The notes under the pieces are model-generated. The model saw nothing but the letters and a program-made list of their open reading frames with translations, was not told the DNA's origin and ran no database searches. From CBDDGJ01 sp965227805 (GTDB lineage: Bacteria > Pseudomonadota > Alphaproteobacteria > RS24), in the NCBI GenBank assembly GCA_965227805.1, contig CBDDGJ010000004.1, positions 62,001-126,000 of the forward strand: a stretch of 64,000 nucleotides of DNA, read 5' to 3'. Shown here piece after piece: positions 25,959 to 34,944 of this stretch. The position numbers and the translations under genes were made by a program. Positions within the stretch are counted from its first letter, which is position 1. Every line of letters begins with the position of its first letter.

Positions 25959-26456
25959 ATGATGAAGCTAAATGAATTACGCGATAATCCGGGAAGCCGC
26001 AAAACACGTATGCGTGTGGGGCGTGGTGCTGCATCGGGAAAAGGCAAAACGGCAGGGCGTGGTGTAAAGGGGCAGACATCGCGTTCAGGCGTTGCGATTA
26101 AAGGGTTTGAAGGCGGACAAATGCCCTTGCATATGCGCTTTCCCAAGCGTGGTTTTAATGTGCCGCATCCGAAGCGGTTGAATGAAGTTAATCTCGGACG
26201 TTTGCAAATTGCGCTTGATGCAGGCAAGTTGCAGAAAGATACTGTGATAACATCTGCTAGCCTACAGGCCGCTGGTATTATTCGCCGCCCGTTGGATGGT
26301 GTGCGGATTTTGGCTAAGGGAGAGCTTAAAGAAAAACTTGATTTTGAGGTGGCTGGCGCGTCAAAAGCAGCGATTGCGGCGATTGAGAAATGTGGCGGTA
26401 AAGTGACAGTTCTTGCATCCAAAAAGACGCCGACCAAACAGGAAGATGAGGCATAA
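25959..26456 (+). CDS. rplO: 50S ribosomal protein L15
   Basis: 165-aa L15, a late 50S assembly protein. Gly/Arg-rich N-terminus 'RKTRMRVGRGAASGKGKTAGRGVKGQTSRSG' and 'EGGQMPLHMRFPKRGFNV' are diagnostic. Two adjacent ATG codons (25959 and 25962) could serve as start. Its stop is 3 bp before secY. Confidence 0.96.
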   Translation: MMKLNELRDNPGSRKTRMRVGRGAASGKGKTAGRGVKGQTSRSGVAIKGFEGGQMPLHMRFPKRGFNVPHPKRLNEVNLGRLQIALDAGKLQKDTVITSASLQAAGIIRRPLDGVRILAKGELKEKLDFEVAGASKAAIAAIEKCGGKVTVLASKKTPTKQEDEA

Positions 26457-26459
26457 TAT

Positions 26460-27794
26460 ATGGCTTCTTCGGCAGAACAATTAGCACAAAATTTGAGCTT
26501 TTCGGCGTTTCGCACGGCTGACGAGCTTAAAAAGCGTATTTGGTTTACGCTGGGTGCTCTGCTGATTTATCGGCTCGGGACATATATCCCCTTGCCGGGT
26601 ATCGATACGCAAGCCTTGCAATCGGTTTTTGAACAACAACAATCTGGCGTGATCGGTATGTTCAATATGTTTGCCGGTGGTGCGGTTGGACGTATGGCGA
26701 TTTTTGCGCTCAATATTATGCCTTATATTACTGCATCAATCATCATTCAGCTTATGACTTCGGTTGTGCCGCATTTGGAAAACCTAAAAAAAGAAGGTGA
26801 GCGTGGCCGTATACAAATTAATCAATATACGCGCTATGGCACGGTGTTTCTGGCAGCCTTTCAAGGCTATGGCATCGCCTTGGGCTTAGAAGCCTCGCAA
26901 GGGATTGTAACTGATCCGGGTATGATGTTTCGTGTTGCTGCGGTGACGTCATTGGTTGGCGGCACAGTATTTCTTATGTGGCTGGGTGAACAAATTACGG
27001 CGCGGGGTATTGGTAATGGCATTTCGCTTATCATTTTTGCAGGTATTGTTGCCGAGCTTCCATCAGCTTTGGCCGGAACGCTCGAATTAGGCCGGCAGGG
27101 CGTGCTATCTGGGTTTGTTATTTTAGCTCTAATGGTTTTGGTTGTGGCGGTTATTGCGTTTATCGTTTTCATTGAACGGGCACAAAGGCGCATTGTGGTG
27201 CAGTATCCTAAACAGCAACGCGGCAATAAAATGTTTGGTGGTGAAAATTCGCATTTACCTTTGAAACTAAATACAGCAGGGGTGATTCCACCAATCTTTG
27301 CCTCTTCGCTTTTATTATTGCCAATCACATTTTCCAATTTTTCCGATCCGACACAAGCAGGCGGGTTTTTATCTGAAATTGCTGCTTTACTAGGGCGCGG
27401 GCAACCGGCTTATATGGCGCTTTATGGGGCGGGGATTATTTTCTTTTGCTTTTTTTATACGTCCATTGTGTTTAATCCGGTAGATACAGCTGATAACCTT
27501 AAGCGCTCTGGTGGGTTTATACCGGGTATCCGTCCCGGGGCACGCACGGCAGATTATATCGACTTTGTCCTGACACGGCTTACAGTCATCGGTGCGGCTT
27601 ATTTAACATTAGTTTGCTTGTTGCCCGAATATTTAATTAGTGCTTATAGTGTGCCGTTTTATTTTGGTGGCACGTCGCTTTTGATTGTGGTGAATGTCAC
27701 AATGGATACGGTTGGGCAGGTGCAAAGCCATTTATTTGCCCATCAATATGAGGGGCTGATTAAAAAGGCGCAATTACGGGGGAATAGGCGATGA
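26460..27794 (+). CDS. secY: Preprotein translocase subunit SecY
   Basis: 444-aa channel subunit of the SecYEG translocon with ten hydrophobic segments. It shows the plug-proximal 'GTYIPLPGIDTQAL', 'NIMPYITASIIIQLM' (TM2), 'RGIGNGISLIIFAGIVAELP', and the cytosolic loop 'GKR'-type 'PGIRPGARTADYIDFVLTRLTVIGA' that contacts SecA or the ribosome. It sits after rplO, as in most bacteria. Its TGA stop overlaps the adk ATG. Confidence 0.97.
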   Translation: MASSAEQLAQNLSFSAFRTADELKKRIWFTLGALLIYRLGTYIPLPGIDTQALQSVFEQQQSGVIGMFNMFAGGAVGRMAIFALNIMPYITASIIIQLMTSVVPHLENLKKEGERGRIQINQYTRYGTVFLAAFQGYGIALGLEASQGIVTDPGMMFRVAAVTSLVGGTVFLMWLGEQITARGIGNGISLIIFAGIVAELPSALAGTLELGRQGVLSGFVILALMVLVVAVIAFIVFIERAQRRIVVQYPKQQRGNKMFGGENSHLPLKLNTAGVIPPIFASSLLLLPITFSNFSDPTQAGGFLSEIAALLGRGQPAYMALYGAGIIFFCFFYTSIVFNPVDTADNLKRSGGFIPGIRPGARTADYIDFVLTRLTVIGAAYLTLVCLLPEYLISAYSVPFYFGGTSLLIVVNVTMDTVGQVQSHLFAHQYEGLIKKAQLRGNRR

Positions 27795-28366
27795 AATTGG
27801 TTTTTCTTGGTCCTCCCGGTGCTGGTAAGGGAACGCAGGCACAACGTATCGAAGCGCATTATGGTATAAAACAGCTTTCTACGGGCGATATGTTGCGCAC
27901 AGCGGTTGCCGCAGGCACACAGGTCGGAAAAATTGCCAAGGATATTATGGCACGCGGCGATTTGGTCTCAGATGATATTGTCGTAAACATTATTGCTGAA
28001 AATATTGCATCACCGGCATGTGCAAAAGGGTTTATCCTTGATGGCTTTCCACGCAATCTTGCCCAGGCCACAGCTTTGGATAAAATGCTGGCTGAAAAAA
28101 ATATGCAGCTTGATGCCGTGCTTGAATTAGGTGTGGATTTAGATGCATTGAGTGCGCGTATTCTTAATCGTGCTCGCGAAAATAAAGAGGCGGCGCGTGA
28201 TGATGATACGCCTGAAGGGATAAAATATCGCTTACAGGTTTATGAATCGGAAACAGCACCTGTTTCGGCGTATTATGCAGAACAAAATATTTTGAAACAA
28301 ATCAATGGCATGGCTGAAATTGATGCGGTTACACAGCAAATTATAACTTTATTGGACACAAATTAG
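27791..28366 (+). CDS. adk: Adenylate kinase (short form)
   Basis: 191-aa enzyme interconverting ATP + AMP and 2 ADP. It has P-loop GPPGAGKGTQA, the AMP site 'LSTGDMLRTAVAAGT', and 'GFILDGFPRNLAQA'. Between 'RARENKEAARDDDTPEGIKYRL' the long zinc-type LID insert is absent, so it is the short form common in alphaproteobacteria. It overlaps secY as ATGA and is translationally coupled. No rpmJ (L36) or infA lies here. Confidence 0.96.
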   Translation: MKLVFLGPPGAGKGTQAQRIEAHYGIKQLSTGDMLRTAVAAGTQVGKIAKDIMARGDLVSDDIVVNIIAENIASPACAKGFILDGFPRNLAQATALDKMLAEKNMQLDAVLELGVDLDALSARILNRARENKEAARDDDTPEGIKYRLQVYESETAPVSAYYAEQNILKQINGMAEIDAVTQQIITLLDTN

Positions 28367-28388
28367 GAAGACATAAAGGAGAGGTTTT

Positions 28389-28757
28389 ATGGCACGTATA
28401 GCAGGCGTAAATATTCCGACAGCAAAGCGCGTGGTTATTGCCCTTACTTATATTCACGGATTAGGGCGCAATACAGCGCAGGAAATTTGCGATAAACTTA
28501 GCATTCCGGCAGACCGGCGTGTGAATGAGCTTAGCGATAGTGATGTTATTCGTATTCGTGAAACGATTGATACGGATTATCAGGTGGAAGGTGATTTGCG
28601 CCGTGAGACGTCTATCAATATTAAACGTCTTTTGGATATGGGGATTTATCGTGGGTTACGTCATCGGCGTAATTTGCCGGTGCGCGGGCAACGCACGCAT
28701 ACAAATGCCCGCACGCGCAAAGGCCCCGCGCGCCCAATTGCAGGCAAAAAGGGTTAA
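28389..28757 (+). CDS. rpsM: 30S ribosomal protein S13
   Basis: 122-aa S13 of the 30S head, contacting P-site tRNA. It has 'MARIAGVNIPTAKRVVIALTYIHGLGRNTAQEIC', 'DMGIYRGLRHRRNLPVRGQRTHTNARTRKGPARPIAGKKG'. A GGAGAGG site precedes the ATG. Confidence 0.97.
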   Translation: MARIAGVNIPTAKRVVIALTYIHGLGRNTAQEICDKLSIPADRRVNELSDSDVIRIRETIDTDYQVEGDLRRETSINIKRLLDMGIYRGLRHRRNLPVRGQRTHTNARTRKGPARPIAGKKG

Positions 28758-28781
28758 GGTATAAGCGAGGAGACAAGAAAT

Positions 28782-29171
28782 ATGGCAGCGGAAAAATCAC
28801 GAGTTAAGCGTCGCGAGCGGAAAAATATTGCTTCAGGCGTTGCACATGTAAACTCCACTTTTAACAATACGATGGTAACCATTACGGATATGCAAGGCAA
28901 CGCCATTTCATGGTCATCGGCTGGTGTGATGGGGTTTAAGGGGTCACGTAAATCAACCCCCTATGCCGCGCAAATTGCTGCCGATGATGCCGGACGCAAA
29001 GCGATGGAGCACGGTATGAAAACGCTTGAGGTGGAAGTGCAAGGACCCGGTGCCGGGCGCGAAAGTGCACTGCGTGCCTTACAGGCAGCCGGGCTTGTGG
29101 TTACCGCCATTCGTGATGTTACACCCATACCGTTTAACGGGTGTCGCCCACGTAAGCGGCGGCGGGGTTAG
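28782..29171 (+). CDS. rpsK: 30S ribosomal protein S11
   Basis: 129-aa S11 of the 30S platform. Blocks are 'GVAHVNSTFNNTMVTITDMQGNAISWSSAGVMGFKGSRKSTPYAAQ' and the C-terminal 'GLVVTAIRDVTPIPFNGCRPRKRRRG'. About 60 bp separate it from rpoA. Confidence 0.97.
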   Translation: MAAEKSRVKRRERKNIASGVAHVNSTFNNTMVTITDMQGNAISWSSAGVMGFKGSRKSTPYAAQIAADDAGRKAMEHGMKTLEVEVQGPGAGRESALRALQAAGLVVTAIRDVTPIPFNGCRPRKRRRG

Positions 29172-29232
29172 GCGCGCTGTCACGCATAATCGGTAAGAAT
29201 ATTTTTATAATTTTAAGATAAGGGGTTCCCTC

Positions 29233-30252
29233 ATGTTTCAAAAAAACTGGCAAGATTTGATTAAACCGAATAAGCTGGAAATCATTTCCGGATTAGATCC
29301 ACAACGCCAAGCCCGGGTGGTTGCCGAACCTTTGGAACGCGGATTTGGCTTGACATTGGGTAATGCGTTACGGCGGATTTTATTATCTTCTGTGCAAGGT
29401 GCGGCGGTTACGGCGGTGCATATTGATGGTGTGCTGCATGAATTTTCATCCATACCGGGTGTGCGTGAAGATGTAACGGATATTATTTTGAACATTAAAA
29501 AAATGTCACTTTCTATGGAAGTAGAGGGACCGAAAAAATTATTGCTAAGCAAAAAAGGACCAGGCGTGGTTACAGCGGGGGATATGGAAGACTCGGCCGA
29601 TGTGACCATATATAATCCGGATTTGGTGTTGTGCACATTGGATGATGGTGCAGAAGTGCGTTTTGAATTTACGATAAATACGGGAAAGGGCTATGTTCCT
29701 TCTGAACAAAACCGTGCCGATGAAAATCTGATAGGGCTTGTTCCGGTTGATTCATTTTATAGCCCCGTGCGCCGCATATCTTATACAGTTGAGAATACGC
29801 GTGAGGGGCAGATTTTGGATTATGATAAATTGACCCTGGATATTGAAACCAATGGAGCTGTATCGCCGGAAGATGCTTTGGCGTTTTCCGCGCGTATTTT
29901 ACAAGACCAGTTACAAACATTTATCAATTTTGAAGAGCCGGAAGAAGAAGTGCAAGAAATTAGCTCGCTCGAAGAAACCGGATTTTCTGCCGCTTTGCTT
30001 AAAAAGGTGGATGAGCTGGAATTATCTGTGCGTTCAGCAAATTGCCTGAAAAATGATAATATTGTTTATATTGGTGATTTGATTCAAAAAACTGAAGGCG
30101 AAATGTTACGCACACCTAATTTCGGGCGTAAATCTTTGAATGAGATTAAAGAAGTTCTTTTATCTATGGGGTTACATTTGGGTATGGATGTGCCGAATTG
30201 GCCGCCGGAAAATATTGAAGACCTTGCGCGTCGCTTTGAAGAGAATTATTAA
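29233..30252 (+). CDS. rpoA: DNA-directed RNA polymerase subunit alpha
   Basis: 339-aa alpha subunit. The N-terminal dimerisation domain has 'FGLTLGNALRRILLSSVQGAAV' and 'EFSSIPGVREDVTDIILNIK'. After an acidic linker (about 230-250) the C-terminal domain has 'LLKKVDELELSVRSANCLKNDNIVYIGDLIQKTEGEMLRTPNFGRKSLNEIKEVL', the UP-element and activator-binding surface. The length is typical. Confidence 0.97.
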   Translation: MFQKNWQDLIKPNKLEIISGLDPQRQARVVAEPLERGFGLTLGNALRRILLSSVQGAAVTAVHIDGVLHEFSSIPGVREDVTDIILNIKKMSLSMEVEGPKKLLLSKKGPGVVTAGDMEDSADVTIYNPDLVLCTLDDGAEVRFEFTINTGKGYVPSEQNRADENLIGLVPVDSFYSPVRRISYTVENTREGQILDYDKLTLDIETNGAVSPEDALAFSARILQDQLQTFINFEEPEEEVQEISSLEETGFSAALLKKVDELELSVRSANCLKNDNIVYIGDLIQKTEGEMLRTPNFGRKSLNEIKEVLLSMGLHLGMDVPNWPPENIEDLARRFEENY

Positions 30253-30279
30253 GGGATATGATAAAAAGGAGAGGTTATT

Positions 30280-30714
30280 ATGCGTCACGCAAAAGCAGGC
30301 CGTAAGTTAAACCGCACCAGCGCGCATCGTAAGGCGCTACTTGGCAATATGGCGCTTGCGCTGATTAAGCATGAGCAAATTATTACCACTTTGCCTAAAG
30401 CAAAAGAATTGCGGCCATTTGTAGAAAAATTGATAACATTGGCCAAGCGGGGTGATTTACATGCACGCCGTCAGGCTTATGCCAAATTGCCGCAAAAAGA
30501 AAAGCAATGGGCTGATAAATTATTTACCATTTTGGGGGAACGTTATAAAGCGCGTGCAGGCGGCTATACGCGTGTATTAAAAGCCGGTTTTCGCAAAGGG
30601 GATAATGCCCCTATGGCAGTGATTGAATTTGTTGACCGCGATCCCGAGGCACGCGGACAAGATTCGGGACCGGTTATGGTTGAAGATAATGAAGCCGAGT
30701 TGCAGGATGCGTAA
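30280..30714 (+). CDS. rplQ: 50S ribosomal protein L17
   Basis: 144-aa L17 with 'MRHAKAGRKLNRTSAHRKALLGNMALALIKHEQIITTLPKAKELRPFVEKLITLAKRG' and 'GGYTRVLKAGFRKGDNAPMAVIEFVDRD'. The C-terminal acidic tail (EDNEAELQDA) is typical of alphaproteobacteria. It is the last gene of the superoperon; the terminator lies 42 bp after its stop. Confidence 0.97.
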   Translation: MRHAKAGRKLNRTSAHRKALLGNMALALIKHEQIITTLPKAKELRPFVEKLITLAKRGDLHARRQAYAKLPQKEKQWADKLFTILGERYKARAGGYTRVLKAGFRKGDNAPMAVIEFVDRDPEARGQDSGPVMVEDNEAELQDA

Positions 30715-30734
30715 ATAAAATAGGGCGTTACGGC

Positions 30735-32174
30735 ATGAATGTTTTTGTAAAAAGGCAAGGCATATTTATGTCATGCCTTTTTTTGATTTTTGGGGTTTTG
30801 TTTTTTGCGGGGCCTTTAGGGGCGCAGCAATCTTTTGTGCCACAAAACCAGGCGCAATTACAGGCGAGTTTTGCGCCAGTTGTGCAACATGTGGTTCCTT
30901 CTGTGGTGAATGTATATGCGAAGCGCTATGTGCGCACGCGCACGCGCCGCTTGCCGCCCTTATTTGATGACCCGCTTTTTCGTCGTTTTTTCGGAGATGG
31001 TTTTGGTGGGCAGCAGCGTATACGTGAGCAGCAATCTTTAGGATCGGGTGTGATTGTCGATGCAAGCGGATTGGTGGTTACCAATAATCATGTCATTGAA
31101 GGTGGAGAAGAATTGCGCGTTATGCTTGCGGATAGGCGGCAATTTGAAGCCACGTTAATTTTGGCTGATGAGCGCACAGATTTAGCGGTGTTACGGCTTA
31201 AAGACCCACCGAGTGACTTAAAGCCGATTGCGTTTCGTGATTCTGATAATGTGAATGTTGGTGATTTGGTGCTGGCGATTGGTAATCCGTTTGGGGTGGG
31301 GCAGACCGTTACCAGCGGTATTGTTTCGGCTTTAGCACGCACTTATGTTGGTGTGTCGGATTATCAATCCTTTATTCAAACCGATGCAGCGATCAATCCG
31401 GGCAATTCCGGAGGCGCTTTGGTTGCGCTAGATGGTCGCTTGTTAGGGGTGAATACGGCGATTTTTTCTAATTCGGGTGGGTCGGTTGGTATTGGCTTTG
31501 CCATTCCGGCCAATATGGTTCGGCAAGTGGTGCGTGCGGCACAAAGCGGGGGTAAAATTAAACGTCCGTGGATTGGGGCACGCTTTCAGGATGTAACGCA
31601 AGAGCTTGCCGATGCAGTGGGGTTACCGCGTCCGCATGGCGCGCTGATTATGGAGCTGCATCCGCAAAGCCCGCTTAAAAAGGCGGGGGCGAATGTGGGT
31701 GATGTGGTGTTGCGGGTTGATAGCCATGATGTGATGACATGGGCAGATATGCGCTATCGTATTGGTTCGCGTGATATTGGCGGGCGTATTTTAATGGAGG
31801 TGCAAAGCGATGATAGGCAGCGTCATTTATTATTTGATCTTGTCGCTGCGCCCGAAACCCCGCCACGCAATGAGACTGTGGTTGAGCAAAAAAATGCGGG
31901 TCCGTTTATCGGGGTAAAGATTGCTAATCTTAACCCTGCTTTGGTGGATGAATTGCGTTTGGAAGATATGCCTGAGGGTGTGATTGTTATTGGCGTTGTG
32001 CGTAATAGTCCGGCACACCGTTTTGGTTTTGTTATTGGCGATATTATTCGCCGGATAAATGGGCAGACCATTAGCAGTGTCGCACAATTTTTGGCCCTTA
32101 ATGCATCGCAGGCGAAAAAATGGGAAATTGATATTTTACGCGGTGATCGTATTATTCGCGGTGTCTTACGTTAA
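30735..32174 (+). CDS. Do/DegQ-like periplasmic serine endoprotease
   Basis: 479-aa HtrA-family protease-chaperone for misfolded envelope proteins. Signal peptide residues 1-30 (cleavage near LGA), then the trypsin-like domain with catalytic triad His119 (TNNHV), Asp149 (ERTDLAV) and Ser225 (GNSGGAL), then two PDZ domains (about 275-360 and 385-475). The start is uncertain: ATG 30735 gives a basic n-region (VKRQG) fitting a signal peptide, while ATG 30768 has an AAGG site but no positive charge. An intrinsic terminator hairpin lies in these first codons (30757-30784), so much of the incoming ribosomal-operon transcription should stop before the protease is encoded. Confidence 0.9.
   Translation: MNVFVKRQGIFMSCLFLIFGVLFFAGPLGAQQSFVPQNQAQLQASFAPVVQHVVPSVVNVYAKRYVRTRTRRLPPLFDDPLFRRFFGDGFGGQQRIREQQSLGSGVIVDASGLVVTNNHVIEGGEELRVMLADRRQFEATLILADERTDLAVLRLKDPPSDLKPIAFRDSDNVNVGDLVLAIGNPFGVGQTVTSGIVSALARTYVGVSDYQSFIQTDAAINPGNSGGALVALDGRLLGVNTAIFSNSGGSVGIGFAIPANMVRQVVRAAQSGGKIKRPWIGARFQDVTQELADAVGLPRPHGALIMELHPQSPLKKAGANVGDVVLRVDSHDVMTWADMRYRIGSRDIGGRILMEVQSDDRQRHLLFDLVAAPETPPRNETVVEQKNAGPFIGVKIANLNPALVDELRLEDMPEGVIVIGVVRNSPAHRFGFVIGDIIRRINGQTISSVAQFLALNASQAKKWEIDILRGDRIIRGVLR
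30757..30784 (+). terminator. Intrinsic terminator inside the protease signal-peptide codons
   Basis: Stem AAGGCAT (30757-30763) pairs with ATGCCTT (30773-30779) over a 9-nt loop, and seven T residues run through 30784. It lies 42 bp after the rplQ stop, where the superoperon terminator is expected, but it is within the 5' coding region of the Do-type protease. The ATG at 30768 is in the loop. Confidence 0.75.
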
Positions 32175-32176
32175 TT

Positions 32177-32566
32177 ATGATAATGCATATTTTATTGATT
32201 GGCGCGGGTGGTGCTTTGGGCGCTATAGGCCGCTATGGGGTGGGCGTGTATTTTATGGCAGCTACGGCACATACAGGCTTTCCTTATGCAACATTTAGCG
32301 TGAATATTATCGGTTCATTGCTTATCGGTATTCTCGCAGGGGCTATGCTGTTTTTCGATATGCATAAAACCGGATTATTGTGGTCGTTTCTGGCGATTGG
32401 TATTTTGGGCGGGTTTACAACGTTTTCTTCCTTCTCGCTTGATCTTTTATTTTTGCTGGAAAAGGGACATTATATATCAGCTATTTATTTTGCCGGTGGT
32501 AGCCTTATATGTGGGCTTGGTGCGGTTATTGCTGGCTTTTACGGCATAAAAGCGATTTTATCGTGA
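32177..32566 (+). CDS. crcB: Fluoride efflux channel FluC/CrcB
   Basis: 129-aa dual-topology fluoride channel that exports F- passively. Four hydrophobic helices are visible, with 'GGALGAIGRYGVGVYF' and 'FSVNIIGSLLIGIL' (the Asn of the pore) and 'LGGFTTFSSFSLD' (the Phe box and central Na+ site). It starts 2 bp after the protease stop and ends overlapping the pseudouridine synthase start as GTGA, so it is cotranscribed with both. No fluoride riboswitch is seen. Confidence 0.93.
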   Translation: MIMHILLIGAGGALGAIGRYGVGVYFMAATAHTGFPYATFSVNIIGSLLIGILAGAMLFFDMHKTGLLWSFLAIGILGGFTTFSSFSLDLLFLLEKGHYISAIYFAGGSLICGLGAVIAGFYGIKAILS

Positions 32567-33564
32567 GCGGTGGGGTTAAGCATATTATTGTGCAAAAAGA
32601 TGACTCCGGCATGCGGCTGGATAGGTGGTTTCGGCAGCATTATCCGCATCTCGCCTATGTGAGATTGGAAAAACTTTTGCGGAAAGGTTTGGTGCGTGTT
32701 GACGGGGGACGGTGCAAGGCCAATATACGCCTTGTTGCGGGGCAAAGCGTCCGTGTGCCGCCTGAAGCGCAAGGAGAGGTGCCGCGCCCGCGTCGAACAG
32801 CAAACCCGGCGGCAGAGCTAATCGAACAAATCAAAGCAGCTATTCTTTATAAGGATGATGATATTTTGGCACTGAATAAGCCTTCCGGCCTGGCAGTGCA
32901 GGGCGGCTCTAAAACACATATGCATTTAGATGCGGTATTGCCTTATTTGCAATTTGAACAAACACAGCCACCACGTCTTGTGCATCGGTTAGACCGCGAT
33001 ACGTCGGGGGTTTTGCTTTTAGCACGCACAAGACAGGCGGCATCTTATCTTACGCGTATTTTTGCCCGGCGTGAGGTCGAAAAGATTTATTGGGGACTGG
33101 TTTACGGGGTGCCGCGCCCTGCACGCGGGCATATTGATTTACCCCTACGCAAACAGGCGGCGCAGTCTAATCGCGAACGTGTTTTGCCTGCCGAAAAAAA
33201 TGACACAGATGCACAATCGGCTTTTACCGATTATGCGGTTATCGCACGTGCGGCGCAAAAATTCGCATGGGTGGCGTTTCGTCCGCAAACGGGGCGCACG
33301 CATCAAATTCGTGCACATGCCACGGCTATAGGGCATGCTTTGGTTGGTGATCAAAAATATCATATGGGTGAGCAACAAGGCGGCATTTTGCCCGAAGGTC
33401 TGCACCTTCATGCCTTTGGGCTTACATTGCAGCATCCGCATGGGCAAAAACAGCTGCATATTACGGCACCGTTACGCGGGCATATGGCCGAGACATGGCG
33501 TATATTAGGCTTTGATTTAGAGACCAAAACGGATATAGTCGCCGGTAAAATTTTTGAGGATTAA
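32563..33564 (+). CDS. RluC/RluD-family 23S rRNA pseudouridine synthase
   Basis: 333-aa enzyme converting uridines in 23S rRNA to pseudouridine. It has an N-terminal S4 RNA-binding domain ('GMRLDRWFRQHYPHLAYVRLEKLLRKGLVRVDG', about 15-75) and the catalytic domain with HRLDRDTSGVLLLA carrying the active Asp. The C-terminal 'RPQTGRTHQIRAHATAIGHALVGD' is diagnostic. RluC-type (positions 955/2504/2580) is favoured, but RluD is not excluded. I start at GTG 32563, overlapping the crcB stop as GTGA; a longer frame from 32509 would run through the end of crcB. Confidence 0.9.
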   Translation: MSGGVKHIIVQKDDSGMRLDRWFRQHYPHLAYVRLEKLLRKGLVRVDGGRCKANIRLVAGQSVRVPPEAQGEVPRPRRTANPAAELIEQIKAAILYKDDDILALNKPSGLAVQGGSKTHMHLDAVLPYLQFEQTQPPRLVHRLDRDTSGVLLLARTRQAASYLTRIFARREVEKIYWGLVYGVPRPARGHIDLPLRKQAAQSNRERVLPAEKNDTDAQSAFTDYAVIARAAQKFAWVAFRPQTGRTHQIRAHATAIGHALVGDQKYHMGEQQGGILPEGLHLHAFGLTLQHPHGQKQLHITAPLRGHMAETWRILGFDLETKTDIVAGKIFED

Positions 33565-33567
33565 GCG

Positions 33568-34233
33568 ATGTATTTAGTGGCTTTTGATTGCGATGGCACA
33601 TTGGTCGATAGTCAACATTCTTATATTACGGCCATCAATGAGGCCTTTGCATTTATGTCGCTTAGGCCGCCTTCGCGCGCGCGTATATTGCGGCATATTG
33701 GCCTGCCAACACAGGCGGTTATGCGCGCACATGCGCCGGATATAGATGAAAACACCCTTGCACGCATGAGTAAAGTTTATAATGAAACCTTAACCGGCTT
33801 AAGCCAACAGGATGATCGCGGTGAAGTTTTATTTGACGGTATGCGCCATATTATCGAGACACTCGGGAAAAGAGATGATGTTTTGCTTGCCATTATCACC
33901 ATGAAATCACGGCGCGGGTTAATGCGGGTTGTGGATGTGCATAATATCAGGTCTTTTTTTCAAAGTCTGCAAAGTGCCGATGATGGCCCGGGTAAACCAG
34001 CGCCGGATTTATTGCTGGCTGCCATGCGTGAGTGTGGTATTGCACCCGAACGGACAATTATGGTGGGCGATACGATTTATGATATTTTAATGGCACAGGC
34101 GGCAAAAGCCAAGGCGATTGGTATTGGCTGGGGCTATCAAACCAGGGCGGAACTAGAAGAGGCGGGCGCTGATGTAATTGTTGAAGAGAGCAGTGCTCTT
34201 TATTCTGTGCTTGCGGATATGATGCGCGCGTAA
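33568..34233 (+). CDS. HAD-IA family phosphatase (phosphoglycolate phosphatase-like)
   Basis: 221-aa HAD hydrolase with motif I DCDGTLVDS (nucleophile and acid Asp), motif II 'AIITMKSRRG', motif III Lys in 'GPGKPAPDLLLAAM', and motif IV 'MVGDTIYDILMAQAAKAKAIGIGWG'. An alpha-helical C1 cap lies between motifs I and II. The substrate is unclear; Gph-like activity is only a family-level guess. It begins 3 bp after the pseudouridine synthase and ends 1 bp before ATP12, all in one operon, a gene order I associate with alphaproteobacteria. Confidence 0.87.
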   Translation: MYLVAFDCDGTLVDSQHSYITAINEAFAFMSLRPPSRARILRHIGLPTQAVMRAHAPDIDENTLARMSKVYNETLTGLSQQDDRGEVLFDGMRHIIETLGKRDDVLLAIITMKSRRGLMRVVDVHNIRSFFQSLQSADDGPGKPAPDLLLAAMRECGIAPERTIMVGDTIYDILMAQAAKAKAIGIGWGYQTRAELEEAGADVIVEESSALYSVLADMMRA

Positions 34234-34234
34234 T

Positions 34235-34930
34235 ATGACGCGTAGATTTTACAAAACGGTAAGCACGTGTAAGGAAGAAGGCGGCTTTGCGGTTGTTCTG
34301 GATGAACGATTTTTACGAACACCAGCAAAGCAAAAACTGATTGTTCCAACCCAAAAGCTGGCAGATGTGCTTGCCGAAGAATGGCAGGCACAAAAAGAGC
34401 AAATAAAACCGGATACTATGCCAATGATGCGTCTGGCAGCCACGGCCTTAGATCGTGTGCAGGCGCATTATGAGGCGACGCTTGACGCATTTGGGACGTA
34501 TGCTCACGCGGATTTGCTTTGCTACCGCGCCGATACACCACAGGAATTAGTGGCGCATCAGGCGAAAAATTGGGATCCGGTTTTGGACTGGGCACAGCGA
34601 CGCTATGATATTTCTTTCACACGAATAACAGGCATTATACCACAGCCGCAAGCACCGCAAACCATTGCGCGCTTACAAAATAGCGCGCAGGGGAATGTAT
34701 TTCGCTTAACGGGGCTGGCGCATGGTGCAGCCCTTTTGGGCTCGGCAGTTTTGGTGCTGGCTTTAGAGGCAGGTGAGATAAATGCATCACGCGCATTTGA
34801 ATTATCACAGCTTGATGAGCTATTTCAAATTACACAATGGGGTGAAGATGATGAAGCAAAATCGCGCCTGGAAAAAATAAAACTGGAAATAAATAACTTA
34901 AGCCGCTATCTTCTTGCCCTTAAGACATAA
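34235..34930 (+). CDS. ATP12 family F1-ATPase assembly chaperone
   Basis: 231-aa homologue of mitochondrial Atp12, which binds the F1 alpha subunit before assembly. Blocks are 'FAVVLDERFLRTPAKQKLIVPTQKLADVLAEEWQAQ', 'PMMRLAATALDRV', 'YAHADLLCYRADTPQELVAHQAKNWDPVLDWAQRRY' and 'GLAHGAALLGSAVLVLALEAGEI'. The family is confined to alphaproteobacteria and mitochondria, which makes this gene useful for taxonomy. It follows the HAD gene by one base. Confidence 0.92.
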   Translation: MTRRFYKTVSTCKEEGGFAVVLDERFLRTPAKQKLIVPTQKLADVLAEEWQAQKEQIKPDTMPMMRLAATALDRVQAHYEATLDAFGTYAHADLLCYRADTPQELVAHQAKNWDPVLDWAQRRYDISFTRITGIIPQPQAPQTIARLQNSAQGNVFRLTGLAHGAALLGSAVLVLALEAGEINASRAFELSQLDELFQITQWGEDDEAKSRLEKIKLEINNLSRYLLALKT

Positions 34931-34944
34931 AGGGGACACATAAT

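Noticed and set aside
32563..33564. Fluoride riboswitch in front of crcB or an extended start of the pseudouridine synthase at 32509
   Set aside because: crcB begins 2 bp after the protease gene with no room for an aptamer, and the extension would read through the end of crcB in another frame without a ribosome site.
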